The notes under the pieces were generated by a model. The model was given only the letters and a program-made list of their open reading frames with translations, made no database searches and was not told the DNA's origin. From NCBI GenBank assembly GCA_028292565.1, contig JAQGMD010000347.1, positions 1 to 10,000 on the forward strand: a stretch of DNA of 10,000 nucleotides, written 5' to 3'. A program made the position numbers and the translations under genes. Shown piece by piece: positions 1-8,640 of the stretch (positions are counted from its first letter, which is position 1; each line of letters begins with the position of its first letter). This stretch comes from Burkholderia sp. (GTDB lineage: Bacteria > Pseudomonadota > Gammaproteobacteria > Burkholderiales > Burkholderiaceae).

Positions 1-1737
<1,737 letters not shown>

Positions 1738-1750
1738 ATAAACGAAAAGA

Positions 1751-1820
1751 GTAGGGTGGGCACACCGTGCCCACGCGTAAGCTGACAATGAGCAGCGTGG
1801 GCACGGGGTGCCCACCCTAC
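1751..1820. repeat. REPIN-like element: two inverted GTAG-type REP palindromes
   Basis: Two 26-base units, 1751-1776 and 1795-1820, face each other across an 18-base spacer. The first reads GTAGGGTGGGCAC, then ACC, then GTGCCCACGC. The reverse complement of the second is identical except for one base (CCC in place of ACC). Each unit is itself palindromic (GTGGGCAC / GTGCCCAC), so the element can fold as two small hairpins or one long one. A 5' GTAG followed by an imperfect palindrome is the known signature of REP sequences linked to RAYT (TnpA_REP) transposases, and an inverted pair is called a REPIN. No RAYT gene is in the window. The element fills most of the gap between gltB and gltD, ending 27 bases before the gltD start. 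It would be transcribed if the two genes are co-transcribed, and could affect mRNA stability or gltD expression. The structure is seen directly; membership of a genomic family is inferred. Confidence 0.8.
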
Positions 1821-1847
1821 CGGAAGAAAAAATTCTGAAGGAACACC

Positions 1848-3311
1848 ATGGGAAAAGTAACCGGCTTTCTGGAATTCGAACGTTTGCAGGAAGCAAGCGA
1901 AGCGCCGCAGGCGCGAAAGAAGCACCACAAAGAATTCGTAATGCATCTGTCCGATGCGGACGCAAAGATCCAGGGGGCGCGCTGCATGGATTGCGGCATC
2001 CCTTTCTGTAACAATGGTTGCCCGGTCAATAACATCATCCCTGACTGGAACGACCTGGTCTATCGAGGCAATTACCAGGAAGCGCTGGACAACCTGCATT
2101 CGACCAATAACTTCCCGGAGTTCACTGGCCGCATCTGCCCGGCGCCGTGCGAAAGCGCATGTACCCTGGGCATCAACGATGATCCGGTAGGCATCAAGTC
2201 GATCGAGCACTTCATCATCGACAAGGGTTGGGAAAACGGCTGGGTCATTCCGCAACCTGCCGCCGTCAAAACCGACAAGAAAGTCGCGGTAGTGGGCGCT
2301 GGTCCTGCCGGTATGGCTGCAGCACAGCAGCTCGCGCGTGCCGGTCACGATGTGACCGTGTTCGAGAAGAACGATCGCATCGGTGGCCTGCTGCGCTACG
2401 GCATCCCTGACTTCAAAATGGAAAAGACGCTGATTGACCGCCGCGTCAAGCAGATGGAAGCCGAAGGCGTGACCTTCCGCACCGGTGTGTTCGTTGGCAA
2501 GGACTTCCCCGCCAGCGTGTACAACTGGGCGAAAGAAACCGTCTCGCCTGACCAGTTGAAGAAAGACTTCGACGCTGTTGTCGTTTCGGGCGGCGCCGAG
2601 ATGCCGCGCGACTTGCCAGTGCCGGGCCGCGATTTGAAGGGCGTGCACTACGCTATGGAATTCCTGCCGTTGCAAAACAAGGTGAATGCAGGTGACAAGG
2701 TCAAGGACCAGATCATGGCAACCGGCAAGCACGTGGTCGTGATCGGCGGCGGCGATACAGGTTCCGACTGCGTCGGCACCTCCAACCGTCATGGCGCCGC
2801 TTCCGTCACGCAATTCGAACTGCTGCCGCAACCGCCGGACCAGGAGAACAAGCCGCTGGTTTGGCCGTACTGGCCGACCAAGCTGCGCACTTCGTCTTCG
2901 CATGAAGAAGGTTGCGAGCGCGATTGGGCGGTCGCCACGAAGCGCCTGGAAGGCAAGAATGGCAAGGTTGAGAAACTGATTGCGGCACGTGTCGAATTCA
3001 AAGACGGCAAGATGCAGGAAGTCCCGAATTCCGAATTCGAAATGAAAGCCGACCTGGTTCTCCTCGCGATGGGCTTCGTGTCGCCGGTGCAGCAGGTGCT
3101 TGACGCGTTCGGCGTCGAGAAGGATGCGCGCGGCAATGCGAAGGCAACGACGGATGGCGACGGCTGCTACAAGACGTCGGTTGCCAATGTATTTGCTGCA
3201 GGCGACATGCGTCGCGGGCAGTCGCTCGTGGTTTGGGCGATTCGCGAAGGCCGCCAGTGCGCACGGGCAGTGGATGAGTACCTGATGGGATCGTCGGTAT
3301 TGCCCCGCTAA
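1848..3311 (+). CDS. gltD: glutamate synthase (NADPH) small subunit
   Basis: This FAD- and NADPH-binding subunit of glutamate synthase (487 residues) oxidises NADPH and passes electrons through Fe-S clusters to the FMN of GltB. The N-terminal domain carries two cysteine groups, C46/C49/C54/C58 and C97/C101/C105 (the latter within [11 protein letters not shown]), as expected for the two 4Fe-4S clusters. A first dinucleotide-binding fold, [10 protein letters not shown] at about 146-155, binds FAD. A second, IGGGDTG at about 299-305, binds NADPH. The C-terminal [18 protein letters not shown] motif closes the FAD site and is typical of GltD and its relatives. The ATG start is supported by an AAGGA ribosome-binding site at 1838-1842, five bases upstream, and by a normal N-terminus ([12 protein letters not shown]). 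Length is normal. It follows gltB and is closed by a terminator at 3334-3364. Related small-subunit-like oxidoreductases exist, but the gltB neighbour settles the call. Confidence 0.97.
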   Translation: MGKVTGFLEFERLQEASEAPQARKKHHKEFVMHLSDADAKIQGARCMDCGIPFCNNGCPVNNIIPDWNDLVYRGNYQEALDNLHSTNNFPEFTGRICPAPCESACTLGINDDPVGIKSIEHFIIDKGWENGWVIPQPAAVKTDKKVAVVGAGPAGMAAAQQLARAGHDVTVFEKNDRIGGLLRYGIPDFKMEKTLIDRRVKQMEAEGVTFRTGVFVGKDFPASVYNWAKETVSPDQLKKDFDAVVVSGGAEMPRDLPVPGRDLKGVHYAMEFLPLQNKVNAGDKVKDQIMATGKHVVVIGGGDTGSDCVGTSNRHGAASVTQFELLPQPPDQENKPLVWPYWPTKLRTSSSHEEGCERDWAVATKRLEGKNGKVEKLIAARVEFKDGKMQEVPNSEFEMKADLVLLAMGFVSPVQQVLDAFGVEKDARGNAKATTDGDGCYKTSVANVFAAGDMRRGQSLVVWAIREGRQCARAVDEYLMGSSVLPR

Positions 3312-3333
3312 GGCACGTCGCTTGGCACGAAAC

Positions 3334-3364
3334 CCGCCTGATCGATGGACAGGCGGTTTTTTTT
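3334..3364 (+). terminator. rho-independent terminator of gltBD
   Basis: A perfect 7-base GC-rich stem (CCGCCTG at 3334-3340, CAGGCGG at 3350-3356) with a 9-base loop is followed at once by eight T residues (3357-3364). It begins 22 bases after the gltD stop. This is a textbook intrinsic terminator reading on the + strand, and it separates glutamate synthase from the downstream mla genes. Confidence 0.92.
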
Positions 3365-3390
3365 ATATCTGCTTGCAGTGAGGAGGACGC

Positions 3391-3990
3391 TCAAAACGTT
3401 TCCGGGTTGTACTGGCGTCTCAATGTATCGAGCCGATACATTGAGACGCCAGGAAATTCAGCAAGGGATGCGTCGCGTATTCGCGTCAGCGTGTTGCCCA
3501 ATTTGTTCTGGCCTGTCCAGCTACCGGTTTTAATCGCGTGCATCCCCGTCGGATCGCTGACGGCCGCGCCAGTCAATAAAAACAGGTAACCGGGCCGTTC
3601 GCCGTTTCCAGTGTTGCGCTCAGCCGTGGCACGTCTTTGTAGGGGGCTTTCCACACCTGTTCCAGTGGCCGCGGAACACGAGGATTGAAGGCGGGTTCGT
3701 TAACTCTGGATTGCTCCTTCTGCTTATTTATTTGTGCTTCAAAAAAGTCGCGGCCGCCGCTGTCCCATAGTGGCGACTTGGGCTGTATTGTAATCGCCGG
3801 CGATGGCCGCTCTGATAAAGCATAGAGCATGCGAACTGTTATCAAATGCCAGCCGGTGTAAATGGGGAGGCAGTCCCTGAAGGAAGGGCCCATTCAGCCG
3901 CGCCAGATCCAGCGTAAAGGGCGCGCTTTCTTGCAGCGTTCTCGATTGAACTCCCGCTTGTAGTATCCGCCCATTGGTAGGCGGCCGCAT
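3391..3990 (-). pseudogene. possible frameshifted remnant of an unidentified minus-strand gene
   Basis: No intact gene is present here, but three successive minus-strand frames read like consecutive pieces of one protein. The first (3990 down to about 3875) contains LDLARLNGPFLQGLP. The second (about 3875 to 3590) runs through PIYTGWHLITVRMLYAL and later RVPRPLEQVWKAPYKDVPRL to TLETANG. The third (about 3610 to 3391) contains ERPGYLFLLTGAAVSDPTGM and TRIRDASLAEFPG, then reads through the palindrome at 3412-3452 to a stop at 3391-3393. Joining them needs frameshifts near 3875 and near 3600, after which the text stays protein-like. I do not recognise the family, and no reliable start codon or ribosome-binding site was found. 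The alternative is non-coding sequence that is open by chance, since the individual frames are only 83-106 residues. This is inference from reading-frame continuity only. Confidence 0.3.
3412..3452. repeat. perfect 19-bp-arm inverted repeat
   Basis: The left arm CTGGCGTCTCAATGTATCG (3412-3430) and its exact reverse complement (3434-3452) flank a 3-base centre, AGC. No T-run follows on either strand, so it is not a standard intrinsic terminator. The core TGTATCG-AGC-CGATACA resembles the symmetric operator of a dimeric repressor such as a TetR-type protein, but no regulator or target gene adjoins it. It lies 47 bases beyond the gltD terminator and at the 3' end of the suspected minus-strand gene remnant. 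It could be an operator left from a lost gene, a dispersed palindrome, or a stabilising hairpin. The structure is certain; the role is unknown. Confidence 0.85.
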
Positions 3991-4331
3991 AAAAAGAGGG
4001 TTTTTAGTTTGTGGTCTGGAAAGATTTACCCCCGAGATTCTTGCCCAGATTGAAATGGAAATTGCCTCTCCCGTTGTTTTTATTCACGTGAAATGCAGGT
4101 ATTTCTTTTCGCAGCTGTTGCTTTGGTGATGCAGAAGGCGCGGACGCGACTTTATTGGCGAACGGCCCCCGTTCCAAACGAAACAGATTGGGAAAATCGT
4201 GGCCAGAAATTCATGTCTTGTCCTTTTAAGACACGTCGATGTAGCGATATGACACTGTGTGGCGAATTTGCAAAAATTAGTTTCATCGCCAGGTTACATG
4301 GGTTGCCAAGGTGCAATTCCGTGTTCTGCAC
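3991..4331. other. AT-richer intergenic leader upstream of mlaF, no supported gene
   Basis: No convincing gene is seen. A short + frame around 4006-4129 reads LERFTPEILAQIEMEIASP, which looks protein-like, but it has no start, no ribosome-binding site and ends at TGA 4127-4129. It could be a fragment or chance. A weak inverted repeat, TGTCTT (4214-4219) and AAGACA (4228-4233) with an 8-base loop, lies about 130 bases before mlaF. Base composition is more AT-rich than in the flanking genes, which fits a regulatory region for the mla operon. Confidence 0.4.
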
Positions 4332-4337
4332 TACAAT
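4332..4337 (+). promoter_or_regulatory. candidate -10 element for mlaF
   Basis: TACAAT matches five of six bases of the sigma70 -10 consensus and lies 27 bases before the chosen mlaF start. That would give a 5' leader of about 20 bases. No good -35 is seen at normal spacing: TTGCCA at 4303-4308 is 23 bases upstream, which is too far. The call is therefore tentative. Confidence 0.3.
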
Positions 4338-4364
4338 CTACCTCTTTACGAAAAAATATCTGTT

Positions 4365-5168
4365 GTGCCCAATCTTGTTGAAATCCGTGACCTGTATTTT
4401 TCGTACGGCGCGCGCCCCATACTGTCGGGGCTCCGCATGGATTTCCCGCGCGGAAAAATCGTCGCGGTCATGGGCGGGTCGGGCTCCGGAAAGACCACTG
4501 TCCTGCGCCTGATCGGCGGCCAGCTACGACCCCAAGCGGGTACGGTCAATGTCGACGCCCAGAATGTGCATGCGCTTGATACCAAAGGGCTGTATGTACT
4601 GCGGCGCAAGATGGGGATGCTGTTCCAGCATGGCGCGCTGTTCACGGACCTGTCAGTGTTCGAGAACGTTGCCTTCCCGCTACGTGAACACACCGATTTG
4701 CCGGAAGAACTGCTCCGCGACCTGGTGTTGATGAAATTGCATGCGGTGGGGTTGCGAAACGCTGCGCAGCTGAAGCCGTCGGAGATTTCGGGCGGCATGG
4801 CGCGCAGGGTCGCGCTGGCGCGCGCGGTCGCACTCGACCCGCAGCTCATCATGTATGACGAGCCATTTGCCGGGCTGGACCCGATTTCAATGGGCGTCAT
4901 CGCCAACCTGATTCGCAGGCTCAACGATGCGCTCGGTTCAACCTCGATCCTGGTCTCGCACGATGTGCATGAATCGTTTGCGATAGCCGATTATGTGTAT
5001 TTCCTGTCGAACGGAAAAATCGTCGCCGAGGGTACGCCGGGCGCACTGCTGGTATCGACCGATCCGTATGTAAAGCAGTTCGTCCATGCCGAACCGGATG
5101 GTCCTGTGCCGTTCCATTATCCGGGCAGGACGCTGGCGGAAGATCTTGACCTCGAAGGGCAGCCATGA
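4365..5168 (+). CDS. mlaF: phospholipid ABC transporter ATP-binding protein MlaF
   Basis: This is the cytoplasmic ATPase of the MlaFEDB inner-membrane complex, which moves phospholipids between the inner membrane and the periplasmic carrier MlaC. With the GTG start at 4365 the protein is 267 residues, close to E. coli MlaF (about 269). It begins VPNLVEIRDLYFSYG, the normal family N-terminus. Walker A is GGSGSGKT (37-44). The signature SGGMA is at 142-146, preceded by KPSEI. Walker B ends in D165-E166, and the H-loop histidine is H199 (SHDVHE). The C-terminal tail contains DGPVPFHYPG, the MlaF-specific extension that contacts partner subunits. An upstream in-frame GTG at 4311 would add 18 residues with no family likeness. 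Neither start has a strong ribosome-binding site, so the start remains the weakest part. The stop overlaps the mlaE start by four bases, implying translational coupling. Confidence 0.95.
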   Translation: MPNLVEIRDLYFSYGARPILSGLRMDFPRGKIVAVMGGSGSGKTTVLRLIGGQLRPQAGTVNVDAQNVHALDTKGLYVLRRKMGMLFQHGALFTDLSVFENVAFPLREHTDLPEELLRDLVLMKLHAVGLRNAAQLKPSEISGGMARRVALARAVALDPQLIMYDEPFAGLDPISMGVIANLIRRLNDALGSTSILVSHDVHESFAIADYVYFLSNGKIVAEGTPGALLVSTDPYVKQFVHAEPDGPVPFHYPGRTLAEDLDLEGQP

Positions 5169-5944
5169 TTTTGGATTTCGTGGTGTCGCTCGGACGCATC
5201 GTGCGGGAATTTGTAGGCAATGTTGGTTATGCAACGCGCACCTTCGGTATGGTATTGCGTCAATCGGCCGGCCTGCTGCGCCGTTTCCGGCTGGTCACCG
5301 ACCAGATTCACTTCATCGGCAATTACTCGCTGGTGATCATTGCGGTGTCGGGCCTGTTCGTCGGCTTCGTGCTCGGCTTGCAAGGGTATTACACGCTTAA
5401 CAAGTACGGCTCCGAACAGGCACTGGGATTGCTCGTCGCGTTATCACTTACGCGCGAACTGGGCCCCGTAGTAACGGCGCTGCTGTTCGCCGGTCGTGCG
5501 GGTACCTCGCTGACTGCGGAGATCGGCTTGATGAAGGCAGGGGAGCAGCTTTCGGCCATGGAAATGATGGCTGTTAACCCAATGGAGCGCGTGATTGCGC
5601 CGCGTTTCTGGGCAGGTGTCATTGCAATGCCGATACTTGCGGCGATTTTCAGTGCTGTCGGCATTCTGGGCGGCTATATCGTCGGCGTGCAAATGATTGG
5701 TGTCGACGAGGGTGCGTTCTGGTCGCAAATGCAGGCGGGCGTTGATGTTTGGAAGGATATCGCCAACGGCGTCATCAAGAGCGTTGTGTTCGGATTTGCG
5801 GTAACGTTTATCGCGCTGCATCAGGGTTATGAGGCCCAGCCTACGCCAGAGGGCGTGGCGCGTGCCACTACCCGCACCGTCGTCATCGCTTCGCTCAGCG
5901 TGTTATGGCTGGATTTCCTGCTTACGGCCCTTATGTTCAGTTAG
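5165..5944 (+). CDS. mlaE: phospholipid ABC transporter permease MlaE
   Basis: This is the integral-membrane permease of the Mla complex (259 residues, matching the usual length of about 260). A dimer of MlaE carries the hexameric MlaD ring on its periplasmic side and MlaF on its cytoplasmic side. After an amphipathic N-terminal region, long hydrophobic segments occur at roughly residues 52-75, 85-110, 145-180, 200-222 and 238-258. The family-defining block TRELGPVVTALLFAGRAG (about 96-113), followed by TAEIGLMKAGEQLSAMEMM, is intact; it includes the cytoplasmic coupling region facing the ATPase. The C-terminus, ATTRTVV then LDFLLTALMFS, is also typical. The ATG lies within the ATGA overlap with mlaF, and an AGGG ribosome-binding site is present at 5156-5159. 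A 118-base gap with a hairpin separates it from mlaD. Confidence 0.96.
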   Translation: MILDFVVSLGRIVREFVGNVGYATRTFGMVLRQSAGLLRRFRLVTDQIHFIGNYSLVIIAVSGLFVGFVLGLQGYYTLNKYGSEQALGLLVALSLTRELGPVVTALLFAGRAGTSLTAEIGLMKAGEQLSAMEMMAVNPMERVIAPRFWAGVIAMPILAAIFSAVGILGGYIVGVQMIGVDEGAFWSQMQAGVDVWKDIANGVIKSVVFGFAVTFIALHQGYEAQPTPEGVARATTRTVVIASLSVLWLDFLLTALMFS

Positions 5945-6001
5945 GCATGTACAGCAGTGGTCGTGCGAAGAGACGCACTGGCAAAAATTTAATTTGATGT
6001 T

Positions 6002-6027
6002 GATTTGAAGCCGAAGGGCTTCAAATC
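6002..6027. repeat. 11-bp perfect hairpin in the mlaE-mlaD gap
   Basis: GATTTGAAGCC (6002-6012) pairs perfectly with GGCTTCAAATC (6017-6027) across a 4-base loop. Directly after it, GGCTTTAAGTCC (6032-6043) repeats the downstream arm region GGCTTCAAATCC (6017-6028) with 10 of 12 matches, and can itself form an imperfect palindrome. No T-run follows, so termination is unlikely. The structure ends about 20 bases before the GGGGA ribosome-binding site of mlaD, so it would sit in the mRNA leader of the downstream genes. It may tune relative expression or mRNA processing; that role is inferred. Confidence 0.6.
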
Positions 6028-6062
6028 CAGGGGCTTTAAGTCCCATACTCGGGGAATCTGCT

Positions 6063-6536
6063 ATGCAGCGAAAATCATTAGACATATGGGTGGGCTTGTT
6101 CGTACTTCTCGGTGCGGCAGCGCTGTTCTTCCTCGCGATGAAGGCGGGCAATATGAGCTCGCTTTCGTTCGAGAAAACCTATCCGGTGATTACCAAATTC
6201 GACAATATCGGCGGACTGAAGCCGCGTGCGCCGGTAAAGAGCGCGGGTGTGGTGGTGGGCCGCGTGGGCGACATCAAGTTTGACGACAAGAGTTTTCAGG
6301 CGGTCGTGACGCTGAACATGGAGGCCAGCTACAAATTCCCGAAAGACACCTCAGCCAAGATCCTGACGGCAGGATTGTTGGGTGAACAATATATTGGTCT
6401 GGAAGCCGGCGGCGATACCGCTAATCTGGCTGCCGGCGACCGCATCAAGATGACACAATCGGCAGTCGTACTGGAGAACCTGATCAGTCAGTTCCTCTAT
6501 AGCAAAGCGGCTGAAGGAAAGGATGACAGTCAATGA
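6063..6536 (+). CDS. mlaD: MCE-domain phospholipid-binding protein MlaD
   Basis: MlaD is a membrane-anchored periplasmic protein whose hexamer forms a ring with a hydrophobic pore for lipid passage above MlaE. The 157 residues begin MQRKSLDIWVGLFVLLG, with one transmembrane anchor at about residues 8-26. A single MCE domain follows at about 38-118, with the typical FDNIGGLKPRAPVKSAGVVVGRV and LLGEQYIGLE segments. A helical region after it, containing VLENLISQFLY, matches the part of E. coli MlaD that lines the pore. The protein is shorter than E. coli MlaD (about 183 residues) because it lacks that protein's low-complexity C-terminal tail; nothing in the core is missing. A GGGGA ribosome-binding site at 6051-6055 supports the start. 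The stop codon overlaps the mlaA start (ATGA). Confidence 0.95.
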   Translation: MQRKSLDIWVGLFVLLGAAALFFLAMKAGNMSSLSFEKTYPVITKFDNIGGLKPRAPVKSAGVVVGRVGDIKFDDKSFQAVVTLNMEASYKFPKDTSAKILTAGLLGEQYIGLEAGGDTANLAAGDRIKMTQSAVVLENLISQFLYSKAAEGKDDSQ

Positions 6537-7393
6537 GTTTTGCCGCCCGGATCGGCTTGGTTGCCGTGACGCTCGCCCTTGCCGGTTGTGCAACGGCGAA
6601 TCAGAAGGACCCGTTTGAGAAATTCAACCGGGTGATGTTCAATTTCAACGATGCTGTTGACCAGGCTGCCCTTAAACCGGCCGCCGAAGCCTACCGTACA
6701 CTGCCATCGTTCATGCAAACCGGTGTCGGCAATTTTTTCGGTAACCTGGGCGATGTATGGACTGCAGTCAATAACCTGCTGCAAGGTAAAATGGCGGATG
6801 GCATGTCCGACGTAATGCGTGTGGCATTCAACAGTACGTTCGGCCTGCTCGGTGTCCTCGATATCGGATCGGAAGTGGGCCTGGTGAAGCACAAGGAAGA
6901 CTTCGGACAGACGCTGGGCAAATGGGGTGTCGCAGCCGGTCCTTATGTGGTGCTGCCATTACTCGGTCCGTCGACAGTGCGCGATACGTTCGCCACCCCG
7001 GTAGATATCAGTGGCGATCCATGGGATTACGCGCGTCCGGTGAGAGTACGCAACTTCGGTTACGTGGTGCGCGTCGTCGACCAGCGTTCCGCGGTACTGG
7101 ATGCATCCAACCTGATCGAGGAAGCCGCCCTGGACCGCTACGTTTTTGTGCGCGATGCGTATATGCAACGGCGGGAAAGCACGGTACGCGACGGCGAATC
7201 GCCGGAAACATCGTATGAAGCAGATGACGAAGCGTTTAAAGCGTCGCTAAATCGGGATTTTGGCGCCCCCGGCGCCGTTCAAAATGATGCCGCACTACCT
7301 GCTGCTGCGGAACCGGCAGCGAAGCGAGTTGTCGAAACGGAAACCGCTCTTGGCGCACAGACAGCTCTTCCTGCAGTGAAAAAGAAGCAATAG
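6533..7393 (+). CDS. mlaA: outer-membrane lipoprotein MlaA (VacJ)
   Basis: MlaA removes mislocalised phospholipids from the outer leaflet of the outer membrane and hands them to MlaC; in E. coli it works with OmpC/OmpF trimers. The 286 residues start with a lipoprotein signal peptide ending in the lipobox L16-A17-G18-C19. The residue after Cys19 is Ala, not Asp, which fits sorting to the outer membrane. Family hallmarks follow: DPFEKFNRVMFNFND near the mature N-terminus, VNNLLQGK, then GKWGVAAGPYVVLPLLGPST and DRYVFVRDAYMQRR. The last 55 or so residues (from about 232) are rich in Ala, Pro and Glu and extend beyond the usual family end; they are probably disordered. The start overlaps the mlaD stop by four bases and has an AAAGGA ribosome-binding site at 6518-6523. 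In E. coli this gene lies apart from the other mla genes; here it is inside the cluster. Confidence 0.95.
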   Translation: MSFAARIGLVAVTLALAGCATANQKDPFEKFNRVMFNFNDAVDQAALKPAAEAYRTLPSFMQTGVGNFFGNLGDVWTAVNNLLQGKMADGMSDVMRVAFNSTFGLLGVLDIGSEVGLVKHKEDFGQTLGKWGVAAGPYVVLPLLGPSTVRDTFATPVDISGDPWDYARPVRVRNFGYVVRVVDQRSAVLDASNLIEEAALDRYVFVRDAYMQRRESTVRDGESPETSYEADDEAFKASLNRDFGAPGAVQNDAALPAAAEPAAKRVVETETALGAQTALPAVKKKQ

Positions 7394-7493
7394 ACCGGGA
7401 TTGGTTTCGGCAAGTAAAGTAAGTTACGACTTATTACAACGCCGCTGTCATCCACTCGGGATGCTCAGCAGTTGATAACAGATACAGGGCTGA

Positions 7494-8174
7494 ATGCGCT
7501 CTGCTCACTTCATTCTTAATAATATGACTATCTTCAACAAATTATTTGCTGCTATCGGATTTACTCTTGGCGCTCTCGCCTTTACCCCTTCTGCATACGC
7601 GCAGGAAGCGCCGGACGCGCTCGTAAAGCGTATTAGCCAGGAGGTGGTGGATGCCGCCAAGACCGACAAGGACATCCAGCGCGGAAACCAGAAGCGTGTC
7701 TTGGAATTGGTTGAAGAAAAAATCCTGCCGCACGTCGATTTCCAGCGCATGACCGCATTGGCAGCCGGCCGCTTCTGGCGCGAAGCGACGCCGGAACAGC
7801 AGAAGCAGCTGACCAACGAATTCCGTAGCCTGCTGGTGTTCACGTACTCCGGCGCGATTTCGCAGATCAAGGATCAAAAGGTTGAATTCAGGCCGCTGCG
7901 TGCCGATCCCACCGACACCGAAGTCGAAGTGCGTTCGCAAGTGGTTCAACCGCGTGGTGGTGATCCGATTCAGCTCAATTACCGTCTTGCCAAAGAGCAG
8001 ACCGGATGGAAGATCTATGACGTCAATGTCCTCGGTGCGTGGCTGGTGGAAACGTATAAGGGCAATTTTGCTTCTGAAATCAGCAAGGGCGGCATCGACG
8101 GCCTGATCAAGACCCTGACGGAAAAAAACAAGCGGCTTGCAGCCAGCGCCAACAAGGGCGCGAAAGCTTCCTGA
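7494..8174 (+). CDS. mlaC: periplasmic phospholipid carrier MlaC
   Basis: MlaC is the soluble periplasmic shuttle that carries phospholipid between MlaA at the outer membrane and MlaFEDB at the inner membrane. A Sec signal peptide ends at AYA (residues 34-36), with the mature protein starting QEAPDALV. The mature domain shows the usual MlaC pattern: ILPHVDFQRMTALAAGRFW, a helix rich in Glu and Gln, FTYSGAI, and a C-terminal WKIYDVNVLGAWLVETYKGNF block. The 226-residue length uses the ATG at 7494, which has AGGG (7486-7489) only four bases upstream. An internal ATG at 7524 would give 216 residues and a more ordinary 26-residue signal peptide (MTIFNKLFAAIGF...), but has no visible ribosome-binding site. 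Either start is possible. The 100 bases between mlaA and mlaC show no clear promoter or terminator. Confidence 0.94.
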   Translation: MRSAHFILNNMTIFNKLFAAIGFTLGALAFTPSAYAQEAPDALVKRISQEVVDAAKTDKDIQRGNQKRVLELVEEKILPHVDFQRMTALAAGRFWREATPEQQKQLTNEFRSLLVFTYSGAISQIKDQKVEFRPLRADPTDTEVEVRSQVVQPRGGDPIQLNYRLAKEQTGWKIYDVNVLGAWLVETYKGNFASEISKGGIDGLIKTLTEKNKRLAASANKGAKAS

Positions 8175-8205
8175 GCCAACCTGACTCTTTACGCATAGAC
8201 CTGAT

Positions 8206-8502
8206 ATGTTCCGTCCCGGCCTTACTCTCACTGTGAACAACGCCAAATCCGTGCTGGAAGCGGGTCTGGGTGCGATACGGTCGAGCGAAACACAGTTTGA
8301 CCTGGCGGATGTGGCGGTGGTGGATTCCGCCGCCGTCGCAACGCTGCTCGCCTGGCAACGTGCAGCGCGCCAGCTCGGTAAAACCCTGAATTTCAGTAAC
8401 ATTCCCGCAAATCTGCATAGCCTTGCCGAACTATACGGTGTGGACAACCTGCTCCATTCCTCTTCGCCCGTCTCTCCCCGCGCCGATTTGCCGCATCATT
8501 GA
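8206..8502 (+). CDS. mlaB: STAS-domain protein MlaB
   Basis: MlaB is a small cytoplasmic STAS-domain protein (98 residues) that binds MlaF and supports ATPase activity and stability of the MlaFEDB complex. The STAS core includes FDLADVAVVDSAAVATLL, with D40-S41 at the place of the E. coli Asp-Thr pair (Thr52), the conserved residue of anti-sigma-factor-antagonist folds. WQRAARQLGKTLNFSNIP and LHSLAELYGVDNLL complete the fold. Sequence conservation in this family is low, so position matters: it is 31 bases downstream of mlaC and last in the mla cluster, as expected. No strong ribosome-binding site is visible before the ATG, so it may depend on coupling with mlaC. The C-terminal tail (SSSPVSPRADLPHH) is probably unstructured. 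Confidence 0.88.
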   Translation: MFRPGLTLTVNNAKSVLEAGLGAIRSSETQFDLADVAVVDSAAVATLLAWQRAARQLGKTLNFSNIPANLHSLAELYGVDNLLHSSSPVSPRADLPHH

Positions 8503-8557
8503 CCTTTCGGTCCGCGTCCGTTTCCGTTCTCCTCCCGCTTTCAGGCCGGAAATCCAA

Positions 8558-8563
8558 TATAAT
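8558..8563 (+). promoter_or_regulatory. perfect -10 hexamer upstream of the second ABC operon
   Basis: TATAAT matches the sigma70 -10 consensus exactly, in the 138-base gap between mlaB and the next ATPase gene. It would start transcription near 8570, giving a leader of about 70 bases. No clear -35 is visible at 16-18 bases spacing (the area is CT-rich), so strength or activator dependence cannot be judged. No terminator is seen after mlaB, so read-through from mla is also likely. Confidence 0.45.
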
Positions 8564-8640
8564 CAAGGGTTTCGCCAATCGGTTTGCAATGCTGTTGCAG
8601 CCACCGGCCACACCCTTTCCGTAAGGCTTATCAAGCCATC

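Noticed and set aside
3412..3452. Inverted repeat considered as a second transcription terminator
   Set aside because: The stem is not followed by a T-run on either strand, and the gltBD terminator at 3334-3364 already serves that purpose.
3331..4364. CRISPR array, tRNA or insertion-sequence remnant in the gltD-mlaF gap
   Set aside because: No regularly spaced direct repeats, no tRNA-like cloverleaf, and no transposase motifs or terminal repeats with target duplication were seen.
4093..4512. Plus-strand open frame of 139 codons overlapping the mlaF start
   Set aside because: Its second half is an out-of-frame reading of mlaF, its first half shows no known domain, and it has no convincing ribosome-binding site.
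8584..8640. Upstream ATG extension of the second ABC ATPase
   Set aside because: The 19 extra residues (starting MQCCCSHRPHPF) do not resemble ABC ATPase N-termini, while the ATG at 8641 gives the normal family start.
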